Translations under genes and position numbers: made by a program
Shown: positions 9,388 through 18,898 of the stretch, piece by piece
Position numbering within the stretch: position 1 is the stretch's first letter
How the letters are laid out: every line of letters starts with the position of its first letter
From: Chloroflexota bacterium
GTDB lineage: Bacteria > Chloroflexota > Dehalococcoidia > CAUJGQ01
Assembly: GCA_963170165.1 (NCBI GenBank)
Contig: CAUJGQ010000047.1
Coordinates: 1-64,000, forward strand
Direction of reading: 5' to 3'
Length of the DNA stretch: 64,000 nucleotides
The notes under the pieces: generated by a model
What the model saw: the letters and a program-made list of their open reading frames with translations, nothing else
What the model was told of the DNA's origin: nothing
Databases searched by the model: none

Positions 9388-11352
9388 TCAGCCCGCGGCC
9401 ACCACTGCCCCGGCCAGGGCCTCCCAGCGCCGCTCGGCCAGCTGCACTGCCAGGTCAACATCGCTCGCCAGCAGGTAGCGCTGTGCGACCAGCGCATCAG
9501 CGGCGGCGCGCACCTGCGCCAGATAGGCCGAGCGACTCGCGTAGCGCTCTGCGATGGAGCGGCGCGGGTCACCACGACGCGCACGCTCGGCCGGATCGCG
9601 GGCAAGAGGCAGGGTGGATCCGGTCATGTCCATGATCTGGCCGGGACCGCCGATCTCGGGATGGCGGGGGTTCCAGCCGGTAACGGTGGCCAGGGGCACG
9701 CTCACCTCGGGCAGACGGATACCTGCAACCTCGTTCCCGTCCTCATCCACGGCCGGCACCAGACAGGGGTACGGGTCGCTCTCGACCGCCGGGAAGCGGC
9801 CGGTTCCGGCGACAGCGTCCGGTCCCAGGTCCAGCCGCGGCACCCGGCGTAGCCGCCCGGCTTCAGGCACGGTCACGGCAGGGAAGCGGGCAAAGGTTGC
9901 CAGCACGACATCGCGTGGCACCGCGGTGCCATCGTCCAGACGCGGCGCCGCGCTGGGGGGCGGTTCGGCCCCGGCCGTCACCCAGCCATCGAGCGCCTCC
10001 AGCAGCGCCCGCATGGCCATGGAGTAATCCACGCAATTGAATGGATGGGCGCCGCGCGAGCCGTCCAGGGGACTGCGGTCAATCAGCGGCACCACGCCGG
10101 AGGTGTGCTGGGTACCCGCCAGGTGGTAGATGCGTACGTCAGGCGCGGGCTCGATGTCACAGGCGCCATCCGGGGTGATGTGCAGCAGCGCCGCGTCCCC
10201 CCTCCAATACTCGGCGGCGGTGTTGACGAACATGATCTTGGGCACGCCGCCCCGCGCCCGCTGCCGGTCGAGCAGGCCGCCCTCCGGCGCATCGGCAGCA
10301 AACGGCGGCAGGTGACCGAAGCCAGGCGTGTACTGAACAGACGGCTGGGCAAACCGCTGATTGAATTCGCCCCGGCGCGCGCCGGCGATATGCGGCATCA
10401 CCCCGTCAAACACCGGCCGGCCGTCTTCATCGAGGTTGATGCCCAGGTGCAGATACTCTCGAAGAAAGCGGCCGCTCTGCGATGCGCCGAACGCGTAGGC
10501 GTAGCGCACGGCGCCAGCGCTGGGGTTGCCCTGATTGGCGCCGGCGTAGCGCAGGAATGACACGCAGTCCCGCACCGCCAGCAGGCCAGTCCCAGCCACC
10601 GGACAATGGCTGGTGGTGTATACCACCTCGTAGATCCGGCCGGCGTCGAAGCCATCAGCCAGCCAGACACGCGTAGCATCCGGCTCCGGCCGCCCATCGA
10701 CATCGCGGGCAAATCGCCAGCGCTCGCGCGGGATCAGCACGCGGGCTGCGCCCGGGTAGTCGCGCACATACAGCGCCGCGCTCGGTTCCTCCCGGTCGAC
10801 CGCCGGATACGGCTGGTGAATACGATCCGCCAGCAGCGCATCGCGGGCAGCAGCCACCGGCTGAATACTGACCTGGACCTGCCCCTGCACTGGCCGGCCG
10901 TCGCGCAGTGCTTCCGGCGCCTCCAACCCCAGCAGTGGTCCGGGCCGGGGTACGTCCCATTGCCACCCGCACCAGGCGACTGCCCAACCGCGCGTCAACA
11001 GGAAGCCATCACCGGGATCAATGCGCTCCGTGGGTACCAGCTCGCGTGGGGCACGGTTGAACTGGCCCTGGACGGTCTTGCGGCCGCGGTTGAGCACATC
11101 GAACAACAACCGCCCCGATCCGCGTGCGGGATCTGCCGGCTGCAACAGGCAGAAGTCTGCGGCGAAGCGCACCCGACCAGCGGGGTCACGCGGGGCAAGA
11201 TGCAAGTCCACGATGCCGGCGTTGGCGACGTGATCCGGGTCGACGGCGAAGCGCAGCACCCCATCGATCCGTTCATAGGCGCCGGCTTCACCGAACGGCT
11301 GCCCATCCTGATAGGGCGTCCGCAACAGCACTTCAAGAGCAAGGACCGCCAT
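9388..11352 (-). CDS. Alpha/beta hydrolase-domain containing protein (PF20091-like)
   Basis: Long ORF; 'AFGASQSGRFLREYLHLG', 'LFDVLNRGRKTV', 'HTSGVVPLIDRSPLDG' typical of this family. Confidence 0.65.
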   Translation of the reverse strand: MAVLALEVLLRTPYQDGQPFGEAGAYERIDGVLRFAVDPDHVANAGIVDLHLAPRDPAGRVRFAADFCLLQPADPARGSGRLLFDVLNRGRKTVQGQFNRAPRELVPTERIDPGDGFLLTRGWAVAWCGWQWDVPRPGPLLGLEAPEALRDGRPVQGQVQVSIQPVAAARDALLADRIHQPYPAVDREEPSAALYVRDYPGAARVLIPRERWRFARDVDGRPEPDATRVWLADGFDAGRIYEVVYTTSHCPVAGTGLLAVRDCVSFLRYAGANQGNPSAGAVRYAYAFGASQSGRFLREYLHLGINLDEDGRPVFDGVMPHIAGARRGEFNQRFAQPSVQYTPGFGHLPPFAADAPEGGLLDRQRARGGVPKIMFVNTAAEYWRGDAALLHITPDGACDIEPAPDVRIYHLAGTQHTSGVVPLIDRSPLDGSRGAHPFNCVDYSMAMRALLEALDGWVTAGAEPPPSAAPRLDDGTAVPRDVVLATFARFPAVTVPEAGRLRRVPRLDLGPDAVAGTGRFPAVESDPYPCLVPAVDEDGNEVAGIRLPEVSVPLATVTGWNPRHPEIGGPGQIMDMTGSTLPLARDPAERARRGDPRRSIAERYASRSAYLAQVRAAADALVAQRYLLASDVDLAVQLAERRWEALAGAVVAAG

Positions 11353-11481
11353 CGCCGTACCTCCGGAACGAGCCACGAACGATGAGCAACCAGCGCGGCT
11401 CCAAGGGCGGCAGATACAGGTGGCGGATAAGCGTTCGCCTCCGCTCCCATGCCCGCTGCCCAGTGCTTGTTGCCCAGCCGC

Positions 11482-12660
11482 CTAACCGCGCGGCAGCCCC
11501 AGACCGCGTGTGGCCATGATGTTGCGCTGCACCTCGCTGGTGCCCGCGGCGATGGTGCTCGAGACGCTGCCAACGTAGGACACCTGGAGCTTGGCATCCA
11601 GCGGCGCCCACCGCGTGCCCTCCCACAGCCCGCCGTACAGGCCCATCATGTTGACGCCCGCCTGCGCCAGCCGCTGCCGCAGCTCCGAGCCGTAGAGCTT
11701 GGACATCGAGGCTTCGTAGTTTGGGATCTTGCCGGCGCCCTGCATCCAGGAAACGCGATAGGCAATCAGCCGGCCGACCTCATGCTCGATGGCCAGCTCC
11801 GCCAGTTGGGCGCGCACGCCGGGCTTTTCCGCCAACCGCACGCCGCCGATGGTCGTGTCGCGGCAGAAGTCGGTCAGCTCTTCCAGCAGCTTCTTGCCCG
11901 CGGCGAACACCGACACCCCCGAGCGCTCGAAGTCCAGCGTGGTGGCGGCGGCGTACCAGCCGCGGTTGGCCTCACCGAGCACGTTGCTGCGCGGAACGCG
12001 GACGTTATCGAAGAACGTTTCGTTAAAGCCGGAGCGGCCGTGCATCTGGACGATTGGGCGGACGGAGATGCCGGGTGACTTCATGTCCAGCAGGAAGTAG
12101 GTGATGCCCCGGTGCTTGGGCGCATCCGGGTCCGTCCTGGCCAGCACATGGATGTAGTCCGCAAACTGCGCGCCCGAGGTCCAGATCTTCTGACCGTTGA
12201 TAACGTAGTCGTCACCGTCGAGCGTGGCCCGCGTCTGGAGAGACGCCAGGTCAGAACCGGAGCCGGGCTCGGAGAAGCCCTGACACCACATCACCTCGGC
12301 GCTGGCAATCGGCGGCAAGAAGCGCTGCTTCTGGTCCTCGGTGCCATGCACCATGATGCACGGGCCGATCATGTTGATGCCCTGGCCGCCACTGCCCGGC
12401 GCGCCGAAGTAGGCACACTCCTCGCGGAAGATCATCTGCCGGATGTGGCTGGCGCCCTGACCGCCGTACTCGTTGGGCCAGGCCATCGTCAGCCAGCCGC
12501 GCTCGGCCAGGCGCTTCTCAAACGCGCGGGTGCGCTGGTGGGTCTCCAGGTCATCGACCTCACCACCGCCACCGCTGCCGCTCTCGCCCCAGTTGGCCTT
12601 GATGAAGGCACGGACTTCCTGCCGGAACTGCTGATCCTCCGCGGTGAACTGGAATTCCAT
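11482..12660 (-). CDS. Acyl-CoA dehydrogenase
   Basis: WCQGFSEPGSGSDLASLQTRA; GVRLAEKPGVRAQLAEL; GTSEVQRNIMATRGLGLPR. Confidence 0.92.
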   Translation of the reverse strand: MEFQFTAEDQQFRQEVRAFIKANWGESGSGGGGEVDDLETHQRTRAFEKRLAERGWLTMAWPNEYGGQGASHIRQMIFREECAYFGAPGSGGQGINMIGPCIMVHGTEDQKQRFLPPIASAEVMWCQGFSEPGSGSDLASLQTRATLDGDDYVINGQKIWTSGAQFADYIHVLARTDPDAPKHRGITYFLLDMKSPGISVRPIVQMHGRSGFNETFFDNVRVPRSNVLGEANRGWYAAATTLDFERSGVSVFAAGKKLLEELTDFCRDTTIGGVRLAEKPGVRAQLAELAIEHEVGRLIAYRVSWMQGAGKIPNYEASMSKLYGSELRQRLAQAGVNMMGLYGGLWEGTRWAPLDAKLQVSYVGSVSSTIAAGTSEVQRNIMATRGLGLPRG

Positions 12661-12845
12661 CGCTGCTCCCCTTACCTCGGCGCGCGGGCGCTTCCCGGCG
12701 CTGCCCGCGCCATCAACGGCGCCAGTCTACGCCTATCCGGCATCGTAGGTTAAGGGCGCAAGTAGGCAGGATGAGGACAAAAGCAGGCAGCCGGCCGGTG
12801 CAGGGGCGCCGGCCAGCCGCTCTCTACTGCGTGCCACTGCTGCCG

Positions 12846-14054
12846 TCAAGAGGCGGCGCGTAGGGTATAGCCGGCTTCCTCCTCGTCATCATCGCGACCG
12901 TCACCACGCATCATCAGGAACTTGATGCTGGCGACCATCCGGCGGAACGATGCAGCCAGGTCCGCCAGTTCGTCGTTGCTGTCCACATCGATATCAACGT
13001 CGGTGACGTCGCCGGTGGAGACGCGGTCGGCGGCGTCGCGCAGCCGGATGATCGGCTTGGTGATGGTACCGGCGAAGATCCAGCCTGCCAGGCCCGCTAC
13101 GGCGAACGCGATCAGGCTGATGATCGTGATTTGGAACTCAGCGCCACTCACCGCGGAGGTGGAGTCCTCTTTGGCGGACGTCATCTGGGCGGACTGCCGC
13201 TCCACATAGCCGGCAAGCTGCCCGCTGATGCGGTCGCTCGCTTCTGGAAAGGCGCCGCGCGCCCGACGCGAGACGTCGCCGGCGTTGATCATGGCGCGCG
13301 CGCTGGTCTCGAAGGCGCGCATGCTGCCCTGCACGCCCTGGAGAATGACGCGATCCTCGCTGCCGCCAGCGTTGTACGCCACCTGCAACGACGAGCTGAA
13401 CAGCGTGCTGGCGGTGTTGAGTTCTTCCTTGAGCGCATCATCGGGAGACAGCACGAAGGCGTTCGCAATTTGGAACTCGCGCGCCACCTGGTGCAACATC
13501 CCTTCCGTGCCCAGCAGCAGGTCGTTCACCTGGTTGCGCAGCGACACGGGCACCGCGCCGACATCGGAGGCGGCGCCGCCGGTGGGGACGAAGCGCTGCC
13601 GGATCTTGTTCAGTTGCTGCACCATCTCCTCGTAGCGGCTGCGCAGACTGGTGGTGCTGCGGTCCACAGTGTCGCGCGAGGTGAGCAACTGTGAGCCCGC
13701 CTGGGTGAACTTGGCGCGTTCAGCGGAGATCTCCGCCAGAAGCGCCTTGCCTTCGTCACTGCTGTCCTCGGCCTTGAGCTTGGCCAGCTCTGCGTCGAAT
13801 CGCTCCGACAGGTCCAGGTAACGCTGCCGATCCTCCGGGCGGCCGGAAGCGACGTAGCTCAGCGCCGCCATCTGCTGCTCGCGCTGCGTCTGGCTGAGCC
13901 GCTCAGCGAGCTGCAGCCGGGGGATAGCGTTGTCTGCCAGATCCTGCACGCTCTTGTCGATACTGCGCACACGACTGTAGGCGGCGCCGCCCAGCATCGC
14001 CACCAGCGAGGCGATGATCAGAAAATAGGCAACCAGTTTGGTGCGAATGCGCAT
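12846..14054 (-). CDS. Membrane sensor protein ending in a HAMP domain (no kinase, cyclase or MCP output domain)
   Basis: N-terminal TM, long helical periplasmic region, second TM, HAMP 'ITKPIIRLRDAADRVSTGDVTDVDIDVDSNDELADLAASFRRM', then stop; GGGAGGAG RBS. Confidence 0.75.
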   Translation of the reverse strand: MRIRTKLVAYFLIIASLVAMLGGAAYSRVRSIDKSVQDLADNAIPRLQLAERLSQTQREQQMAALSYVASGRPEDRQRYLDLSERFDAELAKLKAEDSSDEGKALLAEISAERAKFTQAGSQLLTSRDTVDRSTTSLRSRYEEMVQQLNKIRQRFVPTGGAASDVGAVPVSLRNQVNDLLLGTEGMLHQVAREFQIANAFVLSPDDALKEELNTASTLFSSSLQVAYNAGGSEDRVILQGVQGSMRAFETSARAMINAGDVSRRARGAFPEASDRISGQLAGYVERQSAQMTSAKEDSTSAVSGAEFQITIISLIAFAVAGLAGWIFAGTITKPIIRLRDAADRVSTGDVTDVDIDVDSNDELADLAASFRRMVASIKFLMMRGDGRDDDEEEAGYTLRAAS

Positions 14055-14153
14055 GGCGGCTCCTCCCACCGGCCGGCACGATGGCGCCAGCCCGCTCTAC
14101 CGATAGCAATCGGCACAGCCGGCCGGTGGAAAAGCGACCCGCGGGTATGGATG

Positions 14154-14294
14154 TTACGGCTGAGCCGCGCGGTGAGCCTGCTCCTCGGCGCTGCGCTCCG
14201 CGCGATGGTGGGCCCGGAGTCTGCGGTACAGCCACAGCACCACGGCGCCAGCGAGCGCTACGCGGACCAGGTTCACCGCGTCATTGGTGTTCAT
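14154..14294 (-). CDS. Small putative membrane protein
   Basis: 46-aa ORF with one hydrophobic helix; ATG overlaps the stop of the upstream udg gene (14291-14294). Confidence 0.4.
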   Translation of the reverse strand: MNTNDAVNLVRVALAGAVVLWLYRRLRAHHRAERSAEEQAHRAAQP

Positions 14295-14941
14295 GGCGAG
14301 CGCTCCATCACCGGCGCCGGTTCTCCACGCAGCACGGCGGCGGCAGTGGCCAGGTCGCGAGCCAGCGTCTGCGTTGCCGCGTCGCTGTCCTCCGGGCTGT
14401 GCGGCTGCAGATGCAGGATATAGGCCGGGTGAAAGGTGGCCAGAGTGCGCGCGCCGTGCGGACCCAAAAACCACTCACCGCGCTGCTCGGTCAGACGGAA
14501 GTCCTTGCCCAGCAGCGCCCGAGCGCTGGTGCCCCCGGCGCAGACGATCACCCGCGGCTGCACCGCCGCCAGTTCCTCGAGCAGTAACGGCAACCAGGCC
14601 TTCAGTTCTCCGGCCAGCGGCGCCCGGTTGGTCACCCGTCCGCCCTGTTCACGGATCGGGCGGCATTTGACCGTGTTAGTCAGCCATATCTGCTGCCGCT
14701 CGAGACCGGCCCCTGCCAGCAGGCTGTCGAGCAGCCGCCCGGCTGGTCCGGCGAACGGATAGCCCTCCGCCACCTCGCGCTCCCCCGGCGCCTCCCCAAC
14801 GAGCACCAGCGACGCCGTGGGGTCGCCTTCGCCCAGCACGGGCCCCAGCCCGGAGGGACATCCCAGCAGCAACATGCGCTGTTCAATGCCTTGGAGCACG
14901 GGCGGCGGCGGTGCAGTCAGGCGGCGTCCGGATGGCGGCAT
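14291..14941 (-). CDS. Family-4-like uracil-DNA glycosylase
   Basis: LVLVGEAPGEREVAEGYPFAGPAGRLLD; TNTVKCRP; TFHPAYIL. Confidence 0.82.
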   Translation of the reverse strand: MPPSGRRLTAPPPPVLQGIEQRMLLLGCPSGLGPVLGEGDPTASLVLVGEAPGEREVAEGYPFAGPAGRLLDSLLAGAGLERQQIWLTNTVKCRPIREQGGRVTNRAPLAGELKAWLPLLLEELAAVQPRVIVCAGGTSARALLGKDFRLTEQRGEWFLGPHGARTLATFHPAYILHLQPHSPEDSDAATQTLARDLATAAAVLRGEPAPVMERSP

Positions 14942-15052
14942 GGCGTTCCTCCCCTGGGTGCTGCCTTCAGCGTGCATCGGCCGGCGCCGCGCCGCATGAT
15001 GCGGCCGGGGTAGGTAGGCAGAACGGACTGCCCGGCCTGCTACAATAGATGT

Positions 15053-15415
15053 ATGACGCAACAGGTACATACCGAGCCGGCGGAGCTGGCACAGCGGGTC
15101 GTCGATGAGTTGAGCGAGAAGCAGGTCGAAGACATCGCCCTGATCGACGTCAGCAAGATCTCAAGCTTCACCGATTACTTCGTCGTGGGCACGGCAGGCA
15201 ACGAGCGGCAGATGAAAGCCGTGATGGACGCTCTGGACCGCGACCTGGGCCTGGATGGCGTGCGCCTGCGCGCGCGCGAAGGCAGCGCCGGGTCGGGCTG
15301 GGTGTTGCTGGACTTCGGTGACGTCGTCGTCCACCTGTTCAGCCCGGAGGCCCGCGGCTTCTACCGGCTGGATGACCTTTGGGGCCGCCAAGCGCCGGTG
15401 GTGCGGTTCACCTGA
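15053..15415 (+). CDS. rsfS: Ribosomal silencing factor RsfS
   Basis: DIALIDVSKISSFTDYFVVGTAGNERQMKAV; GWVLLDFGDVVVHLFSPEARGFYRLDDLWG. Confidence 0.9.
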   Translation: MTQQVHTEPAELAQRVVDELSEKQVEDIALIDVSKISSFTDYFVVGTAGNERQMKAVMDALDRDLGLDGVRLRAREGSAGSGWVLLDFGDVVVHLFSPEARGFYRLDDLWGRQAPVVRFT

Positions 15416-15432
15416 GCGGCCTTCCCGTCACA

Positions 15433-15882
15433 TTACTCGATGATCCAGCGATCAACATCGCGGGTGTGCTCGACGATGCCCTCCTCACCGAACCAGAGGG
15501 CGATCTCGCGCGTTGCGGACTCGGCCTTATCCGAGCCATGCACCAGATTGCGGCCCTTATCTACCGCCAGGTCGCCACGGATCGAGCCGGTCTCGGCGTC
15601 CAGCGGGTTCGTCTTGCCAATCGTCTGGCGGCATAGGGCAATCGCGTTCGGCCCCTCCAACACCATGGCGATCAGCGGCTTGGAGGTGATGAATGAGACA
15701 AGGCCCGGGAAGAAGGATTTTCCCTCATGCTCGGCGTAGTGCTGGCGCGCCAGATCCTCGGTGACCTGCATCAGCTTCATCGCCACGATTCGCAGCCCGC
15801 GCCGCTCAAAGCGCGTGAGAATCTCGCCGGCCAGCCCGCGTTGCATGGCGTCCGGCTTGATCAGAATCAGCGTCCGTTCCAA
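15433..15882 (-). CDS. ndk: Nucleoside diphosphate kinase
   Basis: [36 protein letters not shown]. Confidence 0.95.
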   Translation of the reverse strand: MERTLILIKPDAMQRGLAGEILTRFERRGLRIVAMKLMQVTEDLARQHYAEHEGKSFFPGLVSFITSKPLIAMVLEGPNAIALCRQTIGKTNPLDAETGSIRGDLAVDKGRNLVHGSDKAESATREIALWFGEEGIVEHTRDVDRWIIE

Positions 15883-15930
15883 GCGGTGCTCCCTTCTCCT
15901 TGACCATTGCTGCCACCCGCACCGGCAGGC

Positions 15931-16611
15931 CTACGGCCGTTGGGCGCGACTGGGGGTGATGTTCGGCTCGCGCAGGTAGATCGGTTCCAGCGCCAGATGC
16001 GAATCGCGCGCTCCGGCAGCGTATCGCGGCCAGGCCAGCGCCGCGATGGTGACGGCGCGGCGGGCGTGCGCGGGCCCATCGCTGATCGTCACGTCCGGTC
16101 GCTCGGCGCGCAAGGCATCGTGCAGCTGCGCCTCAACCTCTCCACACACCAGCGACCCGGGCGGGAGCCCGGCCACCAGCCCGGCAATGCTGGTCAGGCG
16201 GGGACCCTCGCGTTCGTGCCATGCCCCAGCGGAGGTGTAGATCGCCCACGCCTGATCGCCGCGTCCGGCGCTGTGCACCGGCACGATCGGGCCGTTCCAG
16301 CCGGCGTGGACATACGCGTCCGCTTCCAGCCGGCCGGCGCCTAGCACGGCCGCGTCCAGCGCCAGCGCCAGCCCCAGCGCGGTGCTCACACCCACTCGCA
16401 GCCCGCCGTAGCTGCCCGGCCCCTTGCAGATGAAGACCGCGCTGATCGCCGTACGTTCCACGGCGCTGCGCGCGAGCACATCTTCCACGGCCGGCAGCAA
16501 CTCGGCGGCGGGCCCGGTGCGGGTGCGCCAGTTCAGCTCCGTCACCAATACACCGTGATCCGTCAGCGCCACGCCCGCCACCGGTCCGGCGGTATCGATG
16601 GACAGCTCCAT
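15931..16611 (-). CDS. tsaB: tRNA threonylcarbamoyladenosine biosynthesis protein TsaB
   Basis: LSIDTAGPVAGVAL; GPGSYGGLRVGVSTALGLALAL. Confidence 0.85.
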   Translation of the reverse strand: MELSIDTAGPVAGVALTDHGVLVTELNWRTRTGPAAELLPAVEDVLARSAVERTAISAVFICKGPGSYGGLRVGVSTALGLALALDAAVLGAGRLEADAYVHAGWNGPIVPVHSAGRGDQAWAIYTSAGAWHEREGPRLTSIAGLVAGLPPGSLVCGEVEAQLHDALRAERPDVTISDGPAHARRAVTIAALAWPRYAAGARDSHLALEPIYLREPNITPSRAQRP

Positions 16612-17117
16612 CAGCCCTCACCTCCGGCCGCTGCCGCAAGCGCCGAGGAGAGCCGCGCAGCCAGCTCGCGCGAGCGGTGGCCGCGTGGAACGAACGCGAG
16701 CTCCCGCTGCTCCGGGGAGCGGTAGGTGAGCCGGACTAGCAGGTGATCGTCGGGCAGCAGCCCGGCGCCACGCTCCGGCCACTCAACCACCAGCGCGCCA
16801 TCGAGCGAGACACCAGGTAGGTCCAGGGCCGCAACCTCGTCCGGATCATCGAGCCGGTAGAGGTCAGCGTGATAGACCGTCAGGCGGGCGTGGTACTCGT
16901 TCAACAAGATGAAGGTGGGGCTGTTCACCACCTCGTCGGTTCCGGCGCCGCGGGCGATCCCCTGGGTAAACGTGGTCTTGCCCGCCCCGAGATCGCCCTG
17001 CAGCAGCACCACATCCCCCGGCTGCAGCAACCAGCCGAGCACACGGCCAGCGGAACGCGTCTCCTCTGGTCCGTCGGTGCGAAGCGTGAGCTCCGGCTGC
17101 TCGTTGTCGCTGGTCAT
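16611..17117 (-). CDS. tsaE: tRNA threonylcarbamoyladenosine biosynthesis ATPase TsaE
   Basis: VVLLQGDLGAGKTTFTQGIARGAG; SPTFILLNEY; HADLYRLDDPDE; VVEWPERG. Confidence 0.9.
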   Translation of the reverse strand: MTSDNEQPELTLRTDGPEETRSAGRVLGWLLQPGDVVLLQGDLGAGKTTFTQGIARGAGTDEVVNSPTFILLNEYHARLTVYHADLYRLDDPDEVAALDLPGVSLDGALVVEWPERGAGLLPDDHLLVRLTYRSPEQRELAFVPRGHRSRELAARLSSALAAAAGGEG

Positions 17118-17239
17118 GCCTGCGGCCACCCCCCTGTGTTCGAGCATAGCAGGAGCCGTCATCCCGAGGACAACTGCCCCTTTGCACCAGCGCCCGCACT
17201 CCCGCAGGATGAAAGCCGAGCCTTCATCGGAGCAGGCCC

Positions 17240-17977
17240 GTGCGCATCGCCCTTCTCACCGACGTTCACGCCAACCTTGCTGCCCTGGAGGCCGTGCTGC
17301 GCCATGCCGAAGATCAGCGGGCGCTTGACGAAGTGTGGGTCGCTGGCGACCTGGTGGGATACGGCCCGCAGCCAGGGGAGTGCCTGGCGCTGATGCAGCA
17401 GTATCCACTGTTTGCCGTTGCGGGCAACCACGACGCAGCCGCCACCGGTGGCATGAGTACGGACGGCTTCAACCTCGAGGCCGCCTACGCCAACGCCTGG
17501 ACGGCCGAGCGCCTCACACCGGATGACGCCGCGTTCCTCAAGTCCCTGCCCGATGTGCTGCAGCGGGAGGGCATTACCATGGTACACGGCTCATTGCGGG
17601 CGCCGTACGTCGAGTACATTTTCGGTGAGGATGCGGCGCTCGCCCAATTCGAGCGGCAGCCAACCCATTACAGCCTCGTGGGGCACACGCACGTACCGTT
17701 GCTGATCGAGGAGGTACCCGGCCGCCGCCGGCCCATCCTGTGGCCACTATCCGATGGGGACGTTATTGAGTTGGGCGAGCGGCGGCTGATCATCAATCCC
17801 GGTGGCGCCGGCCAGCCGCGTGACGGCGACCCGCGCACGGCGTACGCCACCTTTGACACCGATGACCGCACCATCGCTTGCTTCCGGCTGCCCTATGACA
17901 TCGAGAGCACGCAACAGGCAATGACCGCGGCCAAGCTCCCAGAACGGTTGATCCGGCGCCTCACCTTCGGCCGCTGA
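17240..17977 (+). CDS. Calcineurin-like metallophosphoesterase (YfcE/MJ0936-like)
   Basis: LLTDVHANLAALEAVL; VAGDLVGYGPQP; VAGNHDAA; LVGHTHVPLL; INPGGAGQPRDGDPRTAYA. Confidence 0.88.
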   Translation: MRIALLTDVHANLAALEAVLRHAEDQRALDEVWVAGDLVGYGPQPGECLALMQQYPLFAVAGNHDAAATGGMSTDGFNLEAAYANAWTAERLTPDDAAFLKSLPDVLQREGITMVHGSLRAPYVEYIFGEDAALAQFERQPTHYSLVGHTHVPLLIEEVPGRRRPILWPLSDGDVIELGERRLIINPGGAGQPRDGDPRTAYATFDTDDRTIACFRLPYDIESTQQAMTAAKLPERLIRRLTFGR

Positions 17978-18012
17978 TGGCTGGCGCTACCGGTACGCCG
18001 GTGGGCTGCCCG

Positions 18013-18795
18013 CTAGCCGCGTCGCGGCGCTGTGCTGCCTGCCAGCGTCGGGGAGCCGCGCCGGTGGAAGCGACGCACCACGGGCAAATGTGCGGCGTCC
18101 ATCCGCTCGTTGCTGCGCAGGAAGCCCAGAAAGATGATGGCAATCCCGGCCATATTCCCGGCATAGAGCAGGCTAGGATAGCCGAACTTCTCCAGGCTGC
18201 CGGCGCTACCGGCGATCACCGCGCCGGCGGCAATCAGCACGTTGGAGACGACGCGAAAGCGGGCGGTGCGCCGCCGCCAGAAGCTGAGCGCGCTCCATGC
18301 CGCCCCGGCGAACAGGACCAGCGTCCCCAGTGAATTGAGCAACACCGCCGTGGAGCGGATGTCCGGCGGCAGCGTCTGCGTATCGGGGTGGGTGGCGCCG
18401 GCGGCCGGGGAGAGGTCAATCAGCGCCGCCTCCACACCATAGATGCGGGCAAAGCCCCAGAACATCAGCTCCAGGGCGATGACGGTTCCGGCGATCTTCG
18501 CCCAGCGCGGGCACAATAGATAAATGGAGCCCAACCCCAACAGCGGCACCGCATACAGCGCGCCAAAGCCGTACCACAGCCGGAAGAGCAGCACCGACCA
18601 GCCCGTTAGCGCAGCGACAAACTGCGCGGTGAATGCGATGGCAAAGGCGCACAGCGCTATCGACCACACCAGCTGGTAAGCGCGGCGGCGTCCCAGATAC
18701 TGATCCAGCACCGCCGCGGCAAATAGATAGGTCACCACCGCCGCCAGCAATGATAGCGCCACACTCACAATGATGGCCTCTCGGCGCCTGCGCAT
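18013..18795 (-). CDS. Multi-pass integral membrane protein of unknown function
   Basis: About seven hydrophobic segments starting MRRRREAIIVSVALSLLAAVVTYLFAAAVLDQYL. Confidence 0.62.
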   Translation of the reverse strand: MRRRREAIIVSVALSLLAAVVTYLFAAAVLDQYLGRRRAYQLVWSIALCAFAIAFTAQFVAALTGWSVLLFRLWYGFGALYAVPLLGLGSIYLLCPRWAKIAGTVIALELMFWGFARIYGVEAALIDLSPAAGATHPDTQTLPPDIRSTAVLLNSLGTLVLFAGAAWSALSFWRRRTARFRVVSNVLIAAGAVIAGSAGSLEKFGYPSLLYAGNMAGIAIIFLGFLRSNERMDAAHLPVVRRFHRRGSPTLAGSTAPRRG

Positions 18796-18898
18796 CCGGC
18801 GGGCTGCCGTTCCATTGTAGCGGCCGGATCGCGTTGGGCGATGATTGTCCCGCACCACTCCTGCCCCGTACGATCCGGCGCACAGGGGAGGAGCGTGC

